Translations under genes and position numbers: made by a program
Notes under the pieces: model-generated
The model's input: the letters and a program-made list of their open reading frames with translations, nothing else
Told to the model about the DNA's origin: nothing
Databases searched by the model: none
In this document: piece by piece, positions 1 to 12,216 of the stretch
Layout: each line of letters opens with the position of its first letter
Position numbering within the stretch: the stretch's first letter is position 1
Assembly (NCBI GenBank): GCA_036429605.1
Contig: CM071589.1
Location: 186,001 to 250,000, forward strand
Direction of reading: 5' to 3'
Source of the DNA: Cladobotryum mycophilum
Lineage: Eukaryota > Ascomycota > Sordariomycetes > Hypocreales > Hypocreaceae
DNA length: 64,000 nucleotides

Positions 1-15
1 GGTACCGATTTATTT

Positions 16-309
16 TTAACCGCATATTCCGACTTTATGCAGTCTCTTGACATAATCCTTTTTTAGACGCACGACTCGAGGGTTGCTTGGTGCGCGCCTC
101 AACTGCGCTTGGAGAAATGACCGACTGCCCCCTGCAGGCGTGAGCCCGGTAGCTGAAAAGAAGGATCTCAACAAACGTGAAGCCCAATCAGACTTGAGAC
201 AAGAGAAAACACAATTGTGCAGACACTCACCGTGCCTTTCCCCTGAGCTAATCTCCACAAGTCCAATGAAGCCCGGACGCGCCTCCACAAAGAGTTGATC
301 GTTGTGCAT
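16..309 (-). CDS. Possible small two-exon hypothetical protein
   Basis: I do not recognise this gene. An ATG at 309 opens a frame that runs to a TAA at 16-18. A good donor (GTGAGT, complement of 225-230) and an acceptor preceded by a T-rich tract (complement of 153-155) suggest a 78-nt intron at 153-230. Because 78 is divisible by three the frame stays open with or without splicing. The spliced product would be about 71 residues, with a basic C-terminal half rich in Arg and Lys and no signal peptide or membrane segment. It lies at the window edge beside an oxygenase relic, so it could itself be a remnant. No function is proposed. Confidence 0.25.
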   Translation of the reverse strand: MHNDQLFVEARPGFIGLVEISSGERHGECLHNCVFSCLKSDWASRLLRSFFSATGLTPAGGSRSFLQAQLRRAPSNPRVVRLKKDYVKRLHKVGICG

Positions 310-799
310 GAAGCCGTGCAGCTGCAGCTAAAGGCGAGTAAGGATCCTTGCGCCAGAGTATTAGTCTACAGAGTACAAGTATAATCAAATAAAACATTTC
401 TCAACATAAAAGGAACATTAAACATGTGTATTGAGGTTGAATAAAGATCTGTCAAGTCGATCTCATTTCATAAGCATCAAATCGGAGAAACAATAGTGTC
501 AGATTTGCATCAGTCGAAGAAATGAGTCCTTGAAGAACACAATGTCATAAGAAAAAGAATACTACTAAATTATAGTCATATTATCATTATTCTTCTTAAA
601 CTAACTGGCTAGCCCGTAAGATATGGCCCTAGTCCCTCCACTGTTACAAAACTGGGAAACCCGAGTTCCAAGAGAAAAACCTGTTACCGTCGTAGTCGCA
701 ACGTTCTCGTGCCTTACGCGCGGCGTAGCGTTCTACCATCGTAGGCCAGTTACCCTATAACTCGCAAGCTTAGTTTTAGGGGGTTGTAGTTATAAGAAA
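310..799. other. Intergenic, no gene seen
   Basis: AT-rich stretch with stops in all frames. It lies where the C-terminal, iron-binding half of the neighbouring oxygenase relic would be expected, but I see no recognisable HxD...H segment in it. Confidence 0.5.
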
Positions 800-1420
800 A
801 TACTCCTATACTGTTTCAGGAGGGGTGAAAGGCGGATAAAAATTGAACCCTCCGTTGATATTTGGATATCTCATCTTTTCGTCAAAGCAGTCCCCTGGAA
901 GATCAAGAGATAAAGCAAAGGAACGAATCAGCGTCCTTGTAAGGTTAAGCCCCTGTTAATAATATCTCACTGGGACATCGTTGAAGTAAGGAACTGAGGC
1001 TGTGCCATCCTAAGGAAGACCGTCGTGATGAAAATACTGCTTCACGCTATCCGGAATTGCACTAGGATCATTGACGCTATCATCCCAGCGCGGGTCATAT
1101 CTGATGATGAACATCTCTTTTCTAACGTAGCACTCAAAAAGATTTATTTTCGTGGACTTTATAGGGAAATAGCGGCTTTGGTGGTTCGAATCTACTGCCT
1201 TGGCCTTTAACTTGGCCTCTAAGTTTTGGCGAAAAAGTCTAAAACAATATTGTGCGCTCCCTCGACGACGGAGAGTGGCACATTATGATTGCTGATATAG
1301 AAAAAAGCCGATGTTGGTAGCAGCGTCGCGAATCTTGCTTGCAACCGCTTTTTGACCCTCAATTGAGTCAATGAAGATGGAAGATATCTCAATGATTGGA
1401 ATGTCAGAGGGCGATGCATC
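800..1420 (-). pseudogene. Relic of a 2-oxoglutarate/Fe(II)-dependent oxygenase (N-terminal half)
   Basis: Reading the minus strand gives fragments typical of the isopenicillin-N-synthase-like oxygenase family, in the right order. The first is a DIPIIEIS start near 1405, then an IRDAATNIGFF segment. After a +1 shift near 1299-1307 comes YISNHNVPLSVVEGAH. After another shift near 1220 a long frame carries RYFPIKSTKIN, DPSAIPDSVKQYFHH and LTRTLIRSFALSLDLP, and ends in a degenerate HYPP-like region. That last frame has in-frame stops at 1010-1012 (TAG where the family has Trp), 956-958 (TAA before Gln) and 806-808. The catalytic HxD...H half is absent. This is a dead gene, probably once a secondary-metabolism oxygenase. 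The first two stops fit C-to-T change at CpA. Confidence 0.7.
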
Positions 1421-1440
1421 TCGTAGCAGCGCTGGCTTTA

Positions 1441-1610
1441 TATCAAACAAACAAATATAAAAAGCAAAAAGTAACACTCACAAAATATCAAGTTTAATCA
1501 AATAGATGTACTAGAGCATACAAATTTAGTATAACGGTACATCTATTTAATTAGACTTGATATTTTATGCAGGTTACTTTGGTATGTACTTATTTGCTAT
1601 ATTTGGTTGG
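1441..1610. repeat. Imperfect inverted repeat around an AT-rich centre
   Basis: The arm at 1481-1510 pairs with 1538-1567, with 27 of 30 positions complementary and all three mismatches transitions. The centre is 27 nt (1511-1537). Weaker complementarity continues outward to about 1441 and 1610, with a small gap. It adjoins the 5' end of the oxygenase relic. It could be a foldback or MITE-like remnant or an inverted duplication of the relic's upstream region. I see no target-site duplication. Confidence 0.6.
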
Positions 1611-3697
1611 GCAGCAGCGCTGTCTGGTAGAGGTGTTCTAAGCACCATCCTTGTGACTGGTCCGTCGGATGAGGCAAGTCGAAGCCGGAATGCCTCGGGA
1701 GAAGGTAGTTTCACAGCTGTGCCTGTAACTATGGTGGAACTAGATGAAAGGGTATGGTAGAATTCAAAGGAACGCACGGCACAAAATATATTGATGTCTT
1801 GTATAGTCGGCAGTTAAAATAAGGCTACCCAAGAAAGAGTTCCGACTTCTACGGGTGGTACATCCATGGATTAGCACCCACTGAAAAGAAAAGCAAAACT
1901 GTCATTATTTTCTTGTTCCTTACCCCGGATTCACCGTCTTACAGGAACATGGAGTACGGAGTCCTACAGTCCTACAAGCCGTTGAAACTAGCTCATTTCC
2001 TATTGCGAGTAGTGGATGCGCTGAATCCTTGTATCATTTACATACGATAGAAGAGTGATGTATTTTCTAAACTTAGTAGCATGGAGGCGTTCTACGTATG
2101 GAGTTCCGGTACTCTTTACACAACAAAAGCCAATGCTCCGCTTCAACCTCCAGCAGATCCGCTTAGACTTATTAGTTAATGACTCCGTTGTTAGTGTTAG
2201 CTTTATCTTGTTTGGGGTGTATGTGATAACTGATTGTCGGGTTTAGAAAAAAGTCCTAACATCCGAATTTACAGATATAGGCAATTCTGCATGTTATTAC
2301 AGTCTACCTCTTGAATTTTTCGCACCTCGTGACTTTGCCCCTGTTGGTATTTACTTTGATAATATTAACTACCCTATAATTTAGAAGTTTTTTTTTAACA
2401 TTTATAGGTAATACTTATTATAACCTGATTTGATAATAATCCTTGATCTCAACCCCAGTAAGGTCATGTTGTGTGGAACATTCAAGGGTAGACTGTGGAA
2501 TGGCATTCATGCGGAGGGATGGAATGATGGGAAGAACTAATACAATGAAAAGGAAGGTTAAAAACGCCATTGTTCCACAGGCCGAAACATGCATACTCGC
2601 ATACACTATCATATGATCATAAGTACATTCACGAGGATTACAAACCAGTTCAGCAGTATAAGTCTGCTAATAAGAATGTTACTGGCCCTTACCTAGGTAC
2701 TTAGGATGAGGTCAAATAAGTGATATACTCTGATTACAATCTTGCTTATAACACAGATATTTCATAACAAGGATTAACAGAACAAGGTCATTTCCCATAG
2801 AAAATACTATAGAAAGGAACCTGATATATCCTAGCACTTATATTGGTGGGCTGGTTTATAATCCCTGCAGGGTATGTATAATACTTGTACTTGCATGTAA
2901 ATCCAAACAAGGTATGTGGTATTCTGAGTGGACAGAGAGTTGAGGCCCCCCACAGCAATGAGACAACGGGAATTTCTGCTCTCAAGAATTTCACTGGGAT
3001 TAATATCCCGATGTCTAATAACTCTCCGATCCCATTTTATGTCTACGAGCGCCCAAGCGTTGTTGATATTGACTCCTGGAAGCACACCGTAGCTGGCATG
3101 GCCTGCGATCGGACCATAAACTTAAAGTTCAAAGCGTTCAAGATCATTCTATATATAAGTAGTATAATTACGTTCTCATTCGCCCCTTCAGTAGGACCTT
3201 GTGAGCTCTAGTACACCTAACCGTTAGTGACGTGCATGGATGCATTCTGTTAACCTCTGGTTCGCTATCAAGTTAGGTTTGTGCCCCCTTTGACTGTAGG
3301 AACCTTATCCGAGACTTGTGAACCACCATCTGCCTGTTTCGGTATATTATAGCCTCTCACAAATCCTTTGCAGGCAACAGGTTCATCTGAAACCCTCGTC
3401 AATATAAGCAGACTGTCAGCTAATCCGTCCGGCCACTATAGATAAGGCACTTAACGGGAAGAAGCAGAGGCAGAGTCCTGTACGGTTGATCAGCAGACAG
3501 AATTAGAACCTTCGGGCCGTTAATGGATAATATTCACCCTGGAGCATAGGACTCCCTCTGTATCTAGTTGTCCAAGTCATTATGAGATATACGATCATCA
3601 TAGAGTTGTTTTTGCTCAAATTGACCTGATATCCAGTTTCGTTGAGTTTCTTAACCACAGATCAGCAAGATAAACTTTAGTACCAGATATCTACACC
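1611..3697. other. Gene-poor intergenic region upstream of the PKS
   Basis: Only short open frames occur here, for example 2885-3211 on plus and 2418-2612 on minus. None shows a recognisable motif or a convincing intron pattern. Base composition is AT-rich with scattered CpG-containing patches. The PKS promoter must lie in the distal part, but I see no clear regulator site. Confidence 0.4.
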
Positions 3698-6600
3698 ATG
3701 GCTCCCTCTCAGTCTTTTTCGTCTTCGTCTCTATCCTCAACCGGCAGACGGTCTCCGATGCTAGAGGCGGACATGTCAACGATGTATACACCTGTTACCG
3801 AATCTATTCAATCTGTTTGTTATCAAAATTCATATCAATTTGAGCCTATCGCTAACTAGTTTCCAGCAATTCACTAAAGATGTGGCCGTCGTCGGAATGG
3901 CATGTCGTGTCGCTGGTGGCAATAACAGCCTAGAGGAACTCTGGCAATTCCTCCTCGAGAAAAAGGATGCATGCGGAAAAATTCCTGAAATGAGATGGGA
4001 ACCATACCATCGGCGGGACTCTCGTAACGCCAATATTTTGAACCAAACTACGGCAAGAGGTTACTTTCTTGACCACTTGGAGAACTTTGATGCGCCGTTC
4101 TTTGGCATTTCGCCCAAAGAAGCGGAGCAAATGGACCCTCAACAAAGACTCTCACTCGAAGTGACTTGGGAAGCCCTGGAGAACGCTGGAATTACTGCCA
4201 AAAGTATATCGGGAAGTGATACAGTTGTCTTCTGGGGGTTAATTCTGACGACTATTCCAAACTCGTCCTTGAAGACCTGCCCAACATTGAAGCATGGATG
4301 GGCATTGGAACCGCATACTGTGGCGTTCCTAATCGGATTTCCTATCATTTGAACTTGATGGGCCCAAGCACAGCAGTGGATGCCGCATGTGCCTCATCCC
4401 TGGTGGCAATCCACCACGGAGTCCAAGCGATCATCCTCGGCGAATCGAAAATAGCCATTGTGGGCGGTGTAAATGCCGTCTGTGGTCCAGGGCTTTCTCG
4501 TGTCTTGGATCAAGCCGGTGCTGTGTCACCGGAAGGGCGATGCTGTTCGTTTGATAACGATGCTCGAGGATATGGTCGAGGTGAAGGTGCTGGCGCCGTC
4601 ATCTTGAAGGATATTTCGCAGGCGATTCGGGACGGAGACCCGATACTTGCCGTCATCAAAGGCACTGCTGTGGGCCAAGATGGCAAGACGAATGGAATCA
4701 TGGCGCCAAATCCCAAGGCACAGGAGCTTGTGGCCCGCAATGCTCTAAAGGTAGCCGGTATCGATCCGTTGAGTGTGGGATACGTCGAAGCACATGCGAC
4801 CTCCACTCCACTGGGGGACCCCACAGAAGTCTCTGCAATGGCTAATGTTTATGGTACGGGGCGCAAACGCGATCAGCCCTGTTTTATCGGATCCATAAAA
4901 CCAAATATTGGACACTTGGAGGCTGGCGCTGGTGTGATGGGTTTTATCAAGGCTGTTTTGGCGGTGCAAAATGGAGTTCTGCCCCCTCAAGCGAATCTCC
5001 AGACCCTGAACAAGCGAATAGACTGGGATAGCTCGGGCCTCAAGGTTGTTCAAGAGATCACCCAATGGCCAGAAACGGACAATGCGCGACGTGCGGCAAT
5101 CTGTTCCTATGGGTATGGTGGCACAGTTTCGCATGCTGTAATTGAGCAGTTTGTCTCTCCTGAAGCACTAAGGTTACCTATTGCAATGCAATCGCAGTCT
5201 CTCATACCAAGTCCGTCGGTTCTTCTGTTGTCGGGACCCCAGGTTAAGCGTCCCTCTGTACAAGCACGAGCCCTAAAGGGGTGGATGGAGACTGTTGAAC
5301 AATACGATTTGCCAGCTCTTGCAACGACGCTGGCAGTCCGACGGGATCATCATGACTATCGCGCAGCCATTGTGGTCGATGAACATGAAGATGCCATCCA
5401 AGCGCTCTACCAACTGGAAAATGGAGCGAACCATCCATGGACTACCCAAAATCGAGTCTTAGGGTCCGATATTAACAAGGATGTGGTATGGGTATTTTCT
5501 GGGCATGGTGCCCAATGGGCTAATATGGGCAAGGGACTACTACACATCCCAGTCTTTTGTGAGGCAATCAAACCATTGGACGATATCGTCATGTCGGAGA
5601 TTGGCATTTCTCCCATGGCACTCCTCCGAAGCGGGGAGTTTGGCTCATCGGCTCATGTGCAGATTTTGACTTATATCATGCAAATTGGCCTTAGTGCTGT
5701 TCTGCATGGTTATGGCATGTATCCCCAAGCCGTTATTGGTCACTCTGTTGGTGAAATAGCTGCGAGTGTTGTAGCTGGGGCGATCACAGCAGAAGAGGGT
5801 GCTATAATCGTTACCCGTCGCTCAGTTCTTTATCGTCAAGTCATGGGTAAAGGCGCAATGATCCTTGTCAATAAGCCTTACAAAGAAATCACCAAGGAAC
5901 TCCAAGGTCGAGAGGGCCTTGTAGCAGCGATTGATTCCTCGCCGTCATCGTGCGTGATTGCAGGATCAGTGGAAGCCATCTCCAAGGCAGTAGTGGGCTT
6001 CAAGCAAAGATCTATCAAGGTTTTTAGGGTTCAGACAGACATTGCTTTCCACAGCCCAATGTTAGAGAAGCTGGTGGGTCCACTTACTGAAGCTCTGGAT
6101 GGCATCCTCTCACCTGTTCCACCGAACCGAGCCAGGTTATACTCAACCTCGCTGCAGGACCCCCGGGGTGAGGATCTACGCGACTCGCGATATTGGGCCA
6201 ACAATATGGTCAATCCCGTTCATCTCACATCTGCCGTTCAGGCAGCAGCAGATGATTCATATCGTAATTTCTTAGAGGTCTCTTCTCATCCATTAGTCTC
6301 ACATTCCATCACTGAGACTTTGATGGAGGTCGGCATTGAAGACTATACCGTAGTCCCAACTCTGATGAGAGACAAGCCTGGAGAGAAAAGCATTCTCCAT
6401 GCCATTGCTCAACTCCATTGCAGAGGGGTGCCTGTGGAGTGGGAAGCAATCATGACAGATGACTGGGAGAAAGGACTGCCCAATATGCCCTGGATACACA
6501 AGCCTGCGTGGCGCAAGATTGAAACGGGCCCTATCAATATTGCTCAAACTCATGACGTGGAAAAGCATACCTTGCTTGGCCAGCGCATCGGTGTTGCCAG

Positions 6601-9122
6601 CACCGACACAATATTATATACAACGCGACTAGATAATGATAGCAAGCCATTTCCTGGGAGTCATCCTTTACACGGAACAGAAATAGTTCCCGCCGCTGCA
6701 CTCATCAACACATTCGTCAAGGCGACCGGAGCCAATGTCCTCGAGAATGTTGTTCTACGGGTTCCCGTCGCAATCAACGCACCACGATCTGTACAGGTTG
6801 TCGCGCAGCGAAACGAAGTCAAGATACTCTCTCAATTGATCCAACAGGACCGGAGTACCTCAGAAGAATCTTCTTGGGTCACTCATACCACTGCTCGATG
6901 GGATACGCGGAAGCTTGTACCTGTCCAGCCAATTGATCTTGATACCACAAAAGCTCGCATTAAGACACAGCTTCGGGATGACTTCACAATCGACTACTTA
7001 GATAAAGTAGGTGTTTCCGCTATGGGATATCCCTGGAAAGTGACGGAGCATTATGGAAATACTCAAGAGATGCTTGCGCGCGTTGACGTGGCCCCGAACG
7101 TCTCTGTTAATGATGCCCTTCCTTGGGATATTGCATCGTGGGCACCGATTCTCGATGCAGCTACATCAGTAGGGTCCACTCTCTTCTTCGACAAGCCACG
7201 ACTTCGTATGCCTGCCCAGATTGAGCAGGTGAGCATCTTCTCAGGCGAAAATCCACCCAAGATCAGCTGGTTGTATGTCGAAGAAGCAACAGATACAGCT
7301 CTCGCGTCCCATGTCAGTGTTCTCAATGAAGCTGGCCAGGTTCTTGCCAAATTTACATCGATGAGATTTTCTGAGATTGAAGGCTCACCCGGCATCAGTG
7401 GAAGCATGGAGAGCTTGGTTCATCAAATTGCGTGGCCCCCGCAACAATGGCGGAGGATCCTCTGCTCATCACGACCATCATCTTGGTGTCGGATGACGAA
7501 TCTCTGAGTAATGACTACGCCAAGACAATTCCTTCGAGTATAAAAACGATACAGGTATCATCCGTCAGTGGCGTTGCAACTAATCGGAATGTCCTTCCCT
7601 TCGCAAAGGAAACAGCTATTGTTTACATCCCGGGCGAAATTCAGTCCCTAGAGGCTATTCCCAAGGCCGCCAAGGAGTTCACCTGGCAGCTACTCGAGCT
7701 ACTGAAATTTGTCCTCAAAAACTATCTACCAGTCAAGATATTCGCTCTCACATCTAATACTGTCGAAGGGGAAACGGCGACTTCGTTGGCACAAGCAGCA
7801 TTAATTGGACTGAGTCGAGTCTTGGCCAGTGAACATTCTGATCATTTCGGCGGGCTCATTGATACAGAGGTCACCACCTTCCCCTTGACCGCCATTCGTT
7901 ACGTCCAAGGTGCTGATGTCATCCTCATCCGCGACGGGGTAGCGAGGACAGCACGGTTGCGAAGTTTGCCCCGTTACAAATTGCTTTCGCGCACTCAGGA
8001 GCCTCAGCTTCTGCCACGGCCGGATGGAACCTATCTAATCACAGGTGGCTTCGGTGCCTTGGGACTTGAGGTGGCCGATTTCTTGGTAGAAAAGGGTGCT
8101 CGGCGGCTCGTTCTGGTGTCACGGCGCTCTCTTCCACCACGGAGGATGTGGGACGAGATCAATGACGATCTAGCCCCTGTGGTCAACAAGATTAGGGAAC
8201 TAGAGTGTCACGGAGCCTCAATCTATGTGGTGGCGCTGGACATTGGCCGTAGCAATGCCGCACAGGAGCTAACAGATGCTTTGGATGGACTTTGTCTACC
8301 CCCGTGCGTGGAGTAGTCCATGCAGCCGGCGTTTTAGACAACCAGTTGGCTTTGGATACGACCCAAGATGCATTTGCTCGCGTGTTGGACCCAAAAATCA
8401 CAGGTGGCTTGGTTCTCCACGAGGTATTCCCACCTCGATCAGTAGACTTCTTTGTCCTTTTCTCGTCATGTGGGCAGCTCATCGGCTTCACGGGCCAAAG
8501 CTCCTACGGTAGTGCCAATACATTCTTGGATACCTTAGCCACTCATCGTCGGGCACAGGGAGACTGCGCAGTATCATTCCAGTGGACATCATGGCGGGGT
8601 TTGGGCATGGGCGCCAGCACTGACTTCATCAATGCTGAATTAGAAAGCAAGGGCATCACCGACGTGACGCGCGATGAAGCCTTTGCGGCCTGGATGCATT
8701 TGGCAAAGTATGATATTGATCATGGCGTGGTGCTGCGTAGCCTATCATTTGATGAGGGCGAGCCTCTGCCCACTCCACTCCTCAGCGATATTGCCATTCG
8801 CCGCGCAGGCCATGCGTCATCGTCGAAGGATGATGATTCCAGATTGGCAGATAATCAGACCATGCCCCAATCAGAAGCTGAATTGAAAGTCTACCTAGAC
8901 CAGAAGATTCGAGGTTGCGTGGCGCAGGTCCTCCATATGGGCGCAGACGAGGTCGATTCGAAAGCTGCGCTGTCTGACCTTGGTGTGGATTCAGTCATGA
9001 CCGTGTCGTTGCGTCGTCAGCTGCAACAGGCTCTAAAAGTTAAAGTACCACCAACGTTGACCTGGAGTCACCCCACAGTTAGCCATTTGGGACGTTGGTT
9101 TATGGAAAAGATACGGCCATGA
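3698..9122 (+). CDS. 6-methylsalicylic-acid-synthase-type partially reducing polyketide synthase, frame broken three times
   Basis: Iterative type I PKS of the 6-MSAS family, which builds a tetraketide aromatic acid from acetyl- and malonyl-CoA. The first ATG is at 3698. A 52-bp intron (3815-3866; GTTTGT, GCTAAC branch, CAG) joins in phase to the conserved part, and the TTG near 3840 is not a start. Approximate domain order: KS (active Cys ~213 in DAACASS; EAHATSTPLGDP; KPNIGHLEAGAG), AT (GHSVGEIAA, Ser ~665), TH/DH-type domain (HPLHGTEIVPAAA, His ~970), KR (TGGFGALG, ~1430) and ACP (LGVDSVM, Ser ~1748). There is no ER, methyltransferase or thioesterase. Frame is lost at G5 4234-4238, C5 7436-7440 and C5 8299-8303; one more base in each run restores a full-length protein of 1,791 residues, close to the family's usual length. 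There is no nonsense substitution. It may be a recent pseudogene or a functional gene with sequence errors. Confidence 0.9.
3815..3866 (+). other. Intron 1 of the PKS gene
   Basis: GTTTGT donor, GCTAAC branch at 3851-3856 and CAG acceptor, 52 bp, phase 0. Splicing joins a Ser/Thr-rich leader of 39 residues to the KS domain and removes an in-frame TAG at 3857-3859. Confidence 0.8.
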
Positions 9123-9370
9123 TTCGCAACAGGCCTTCCTTCACGCATGAAGCATGCTATCCTAGAGTTTGGCAAAAGAAAAAATTGATGGTAACGACGG
9201 AACACCTATGTGATGAATTGTTTTTAAATAGAGAATCTGTATAAATAGTAAATGGTATATAGAGAGACATGTACATATTCTTTTATACATATATTTGCGA
9301 GAATTTCATTTGATATAAATGGCCATAATACTAATACAACAATCTTTAAAAAATGACCGGCTAGGCTATC

Positions 9371-12216
9371 TTAATAACTCAAATTGAGACTGGGAGGCCA
9401 GTCGGCATCCTTTGTTCCCCAAGCGCTCTCATTTTTACCCAGCGTGAGTTCTAGAACCCCGCCCTCTGAAAAGAAACTGTGGGTAATCCAGTTCTTGGTA
9501 TAAGGCTTGCCGTTAAGCTTCACGCTCTGGATGTAGATGTTTTCGTAGTTTCCGTCAAAGTTGACGTTCTTAACCGTAGCAGTCTTACCCGTGAGACTGT
9601 TCCTAATGCTGACTTGGGGGAAGAAGGGAGGAATGATGAGGTATACATTCTGCCCAGCCATTGGCCACAGACCCATCATGGTGAGCGTACTGAATGCACC
9701 CATGGCGCCAGAATCGTCGTTGCCCGGAATGCCACCAACACCGTCATTGAACAGAGATGGAATGTAATGGTGAGCGAAGTATGAAGATAGACCCGGGCGG
9801 CCAGCGTAGTGGAAGAGGAATACAAGCAAGAAAGCTTGTTCGTCGCCAAAGTAGAGCAGGTTGGGTGTATTATGAAGGAATTGCAGTCTCTTGACAAAGG
9901 TTTCAGTTCCACCCAGGGTAGTGATCAAATCAGCCATATCGTGGGGAGCGAAGAAAGTATAAAGCCAGCTGCTACCTTCATACGTCTTATTTTGCTCCGT
10001 TAGTAAAGAAATATCCATTGAATAGCAAAATGAAAACAGGAGAAGACTATCTTACCTCATGTCCGGTTGTCACCAAGTAGCAGTCATCAAACCTGAACAT
10101 AGGGGAGCACATCATGGCATCCTGATAACCAAACGTGCCGTTCAGGTATCTGGGTTGTAAGAAGCCATAGAATCCACTGTCAACATATCCAGTAGAGCCA
10201 TCTGGATTTTTAACATAGACGTAGGAGTCCTGCTTTGGGTTAAACATATTCTTCCAGTTCTTGGATCGCCCCAAGTACTTTTCAGCGTCGGCTGTCTTGT
10301 TAAGGGCTTGAGCCACCTCTGCGATACAGAAGTCATTGTAGGCATATTCCACGGTGCGAGAGATAGATCGTGAGAAGGTGCCAACTCCTGGAGGAATATT
10401 AGTAAACTTTGAAGTGATGGTTCAATATCGCACACTAACCGTAGGGATCAAAGTCATCGGTGGGAATGTATCCAAGAGACTTCCAGCTTGTCAGACCACC
10501 ACGACCTTCAAGGCCCCAGTTGGCAGGCTCATCTATAGCAATGTTAAACTATGAATGAGGTGTTTAGCTCACGGAAAAGAGGACGGCATACCTTCAGCAT
10601 CAGAGATGAGAGCCTCATATCCAGTTTGCCAATCAACATCTTTGTGTAGTCCCTTCAAGTAGGCATCAACAAGAACGATATCCGCATTACTACCGCCCTG
10701 CGTCCAGCCCTTGCAAAAGGTCATGCGACAGTCGGGTAGCTTGCCCTCGTGGCGGTAAATGTCTATGAGCGCGCGAATCATCTGCGTTTGACTGTGAGGA
10801 TCGACAAGAGTAATCAGCGGATGGATACTACGGAACGAGTCCCAAATACAGTAGAAAGAGTCGTAGTCTATCGTTGTGATCAGCTTTCTATATATCATAA
10901 GCACGGGGAAGCTCGTTTGGTCGTTACTCACAAGGCTCGTTGCTCTTCCAAAGCGGGTTTTCGCCAGTGTAGTCCTGAGGCGAGATCATAGAGCGATAGA
11001 GGCCAGACCAGAATGTAGTTTGAATGGATTTACTGACTCCTGTAGCATCAATCTGGACAACACCAAGCTTCTGTCTCCAGATATCCTCTGCTGCTGAGTG
11101 GGTACCGTCGAAATCGAAGTTGGGGATCTCAGTCTGAGCATTGTGGCAGGCTTGATCTTGGCTGATAAATGACAAGCCGACTCTGGCTATGATTTGGCTG
11201 TTTGAAGGCTGATTGAATTGAACAAAGGCGCCTGCGGGAACTGGAGGGCCTGTCACAGTGGCAGTCTGGGTGCTCAACTTCTTCACATTGGTGCCGGCTC
11301 GATTGTTCTGGAAGACTCCAGTGTCTTTGATGGTAGCACCCTTGAAATCGGCACAAAAGTGCAGGGTGTAGGTTCCAACGCCGAATGAAGGGTTGAATGT
11401 GCCGGAGCCGGTGATGCGGCCGCTCTTGGGATCCACAGCGATGCTGCCCTTGCTACGAGAATCCATGAGATCAGACAAATCTGCCAAGATAAGAGGTTCC
11501 TTGGGGATCGCCTTGTCGCCTGTTGCTGGACCACCCTTCATGGGCACCGGTTGATCTGGGAATGTGAAGCGGTAGAGGGCAGTCTTGTTGGTAACAGTCA
11601 TCTCTGCCTTGATAGATGTGTTGAGAGTAAGGGCAAAATAGCCGGGGCGGGATTGAACCGGATCGTTGCTCGGCGAGGATGTACGGTCCGCCTTGGAGAA
11701 GTAGCAATTGTCGAGAATGCCACCGGCACAACCGCTCTGTGGAAAGAGGGGGAAGTTTCCAAGCGATGCACCCTATGCATATTTATTAGTATCCAGGCAG
11801 ATCAAAATAGCAGTCCATGCCTTTTGACTTACACCACCAGTTCCACTATCATGCATGTGCGAAAACCCGGTGACTGTGGTATTATATCTTGGTTAATTCT
11901 GATTACTACGATGCGACGGAAGATAGTAGGTCTTACCATATCGACCATCTGAAGCATAACCTCCCGCATTGTCATCGGTGCTGTCTGCAACAGCCTTGGC
12001 CATGCCAAATGGTAGCGTTGCTCCGGCGAAGACGTGCCCTGGAACTATGTGAGCACTTCCATTCTTCCATTGCGAAATTATTTCCCGTAGTTAAAGAGCA
12101 CACATACCTCCATTTGCGGTTCCAATCAAGGGATTGACGTAGTCGAGGACGTCAAAAGCAGCATGAGCAAAAGACCCAAAGGCCAATGCCGTTGTGAGTA
12201 CACCCCGCAGACCCAT
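9371..12216 (-). CDS. Secreted GH92 alpha-mannosidase
   Basis: Exo-acting alpha-mannosidase of glycoside hydrolase family 92, probably trimming mannose from extracellular or fungal glycans. Eight exons: 12216-12108, 12044-11937, 11873-11833, 11772-10932, 10867-10592, 10532-10440, 10387-10056 and 9985-9371. The seven introns are 52-70 bp and the coding sum (2,415 nt) divides by three, giving 804 residues. A signal peptide (about residues 1-19) is followed by conserved family blocks: GHVFAGATLPFGMAK, GFSHMHDSGTGG, YCIWDSFR, VEYAYND and the C-terminal GIPGNDDSGAMGAF stretch, whose acidic residues belong to the active centre. Nothing is missing. The seventh intron has a perfect TACTAAC branch site. 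It lies on the same strand as the GH128 gene, and CreA-like motifs about 270-310 bp upstream suggest carbon control. Confidence 0.92.

Noticed and set aside
1150..1205. B-box-like GGTTCGAATC suggesting a tRNA
   Set aside because: No acceptor, D-arm or anticodon stem can be folded around it; the same bases are coding in the oxygenase relic on the other strand.
1557..1777. Overlapping open frames on both strands next to the inverted repeat
   Set aside because: Neither translation shows a family motif, and both overlap the repeat arm.
2831..3211. Overlapping open frames on both strands in the gene-poor left part
   Set aside because: No recognisable domain, no intron pattern and AT-rich composition; most likely chance.
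3840..3866. TTG at 3840 as PKS start
   Set aside because: The intron at 3815-3866 joins an upstream ATG in phase and covers this codon.
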